From the NCBI GenBank assembly GCA_015486475.1, contig WFRO01000530.1:1-16009 (forward strand): DNA of 16,009 nucleotides, written 5' to 3'. The translations under genes and the position numbers were made by a program. The notes under the pieces were generated by a model. That model ran no database searches. It saw nothing but the letters and a program-made list of their open reading frames with translations, and was not told the DNA's origin. The number at the start of each line of letters is the position of its first letter. Within the stretch, counting starts at the first letter, position 1. Below, in pieces: positions 15,706 through 16,009 of the stretch. The DNA comes from Bacteroidales bacterium (lineage in GTDB: Bacteria; Bacteroidota; Bacteroidia; Bacteroidales; VadinHA17).

Positions 15706-15890
15706 CTGCGTGAACCCATTCATCAATCAAACTTGTCCGTCCGTAGTCACAACTTGTTGTGACGAAGGCGGAAATCAAAAATCAGCATTCAGAATTCGAC
15801 ATTCGGTGTTCGGTGTTCAACATTCATCCATCCTTCCATCCTTCCATCCTTCCATCCTTCCATCATTCCATCATTCCAACATTCCATTAT
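15706..15890 (+). repeat. Duplicated hairpin-heptamer block (right copy) running into eight octamers
   Basis: Positions 15706-15777 match 103-173, with the hairpin GTCACAAC/GTTGTGAC at 15746-15763 (loop TT instead of T). Positions 15773-15828 are eight heptamers (AATCAAA, AATCAGC, ATTCAGA, ATTCGAC, ATTCGGT, GTTCGGT, GTTCAAC, ATTCATC). Positions 15827-15890 are eight octamers: TCCATCCT four times, TCCATCAT twice, TCCAACAT, TCCATTAT. The last 120 bp (15891-16009) lose this pattern and become A/T-rich, as expected of a leader to a gene beyond the window; TAAATTTT at 15978-15985 is only a weak -7 candidate. Confidence 0.85.
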
Positions 15891-16009
15891 TCCATTCCAT
15901 TCCCTTCCCCTCCTTCCAGGGAACCGACGGAGCACATAAGATTAATATTTCCCTGTTTTTTTCAATTTTTTACCTGTTAAATTTTCATTTTCCCAACAGT
16001 AGAAAAATA

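Noticed and set aside
15340..15980. Small open frames of 92 and 73 codons
   Set aside because: They consist of translated repeat arrays (SFHPSILPSF-like strings) with no start context.

Overview
The window looks like a chromosomal segment from a Bacteroidota bacterium, most like the Bacteroidales. Four things point there: a protein with a C-terminal type IX secretion sorting domain, a 1431-residue hybrid two-component system of the Bacteroides type, a secreted DUF4369-type thioredoxin protein, and promoters of the form TTG-N20-(T/C)AnnTTTG with no clear Shine-Dalgarno sequences. I cannot name the genus. No rRNA, tRNA, CRISPR array, transposase or phage gene was seen.

Layout: (1) 1-662, a repeat-rich intergenic island ending in a good promoter. 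(2) 663-3590, a secreted T9SS cargo protein with five tandem modules of about 120 residues that I do not recognise, followed by a clear intrinsic terminator. (3) 3643-4179, a repeat island. (4) 4180-5619, an exported thioredoxin-fold protein. (5) 5620-5870, a short repeat island. (6) 5871-8357, a large MscS-type mechanosensitive channel with a periplasmic coiled-coil domain. (7) 8358-8764, a repeat island. (8) 8765-9931 on the minus strand, a PLP-dependent Cys/Met-metabolism enzyme. (9) 9932-10356, a divergent intergenic region with a direct repeat, a palindrome and a promoter. (10) 10357-10776, a NifX/NifB-type domain protein with a His-rich insert. It overlaps (11) 10773-15068, a hybrid sensor kinase/response regulator with 14 propeller repeats. 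(12) 15069-16009, another large repeat island.

The protein-coding genes are mostly separate housekeeping or envelope functions. The only convincing operon is the NifX-like gene plus the hybrid regulator, which overlap by 4 nt in a TTGA junction behind one promoter. The regulator resembles those controlling polysaccharide-use loci, but no SusC/SusD pair or glycoside hydrolase is in view.

The most unusual part is the intergenic DNA. It is assembled from families of short degenerate tandem units with strict 7-, 8- or 9-bp periods, and from palindromic elements whose flanks are constant while the hairpin core varies (GTAG-core-CGAAGG and GACGC-core-GTCTCTAC). A block of about 122 bp is duplicated near both ends of the window. 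Purine-rich arrays tend to follow stop codons, pyrimidine-rich arrays tend to precede start codons, and three arrays touch or overlap the end of a gene. I know of no described element family matching this set, but I could not search.
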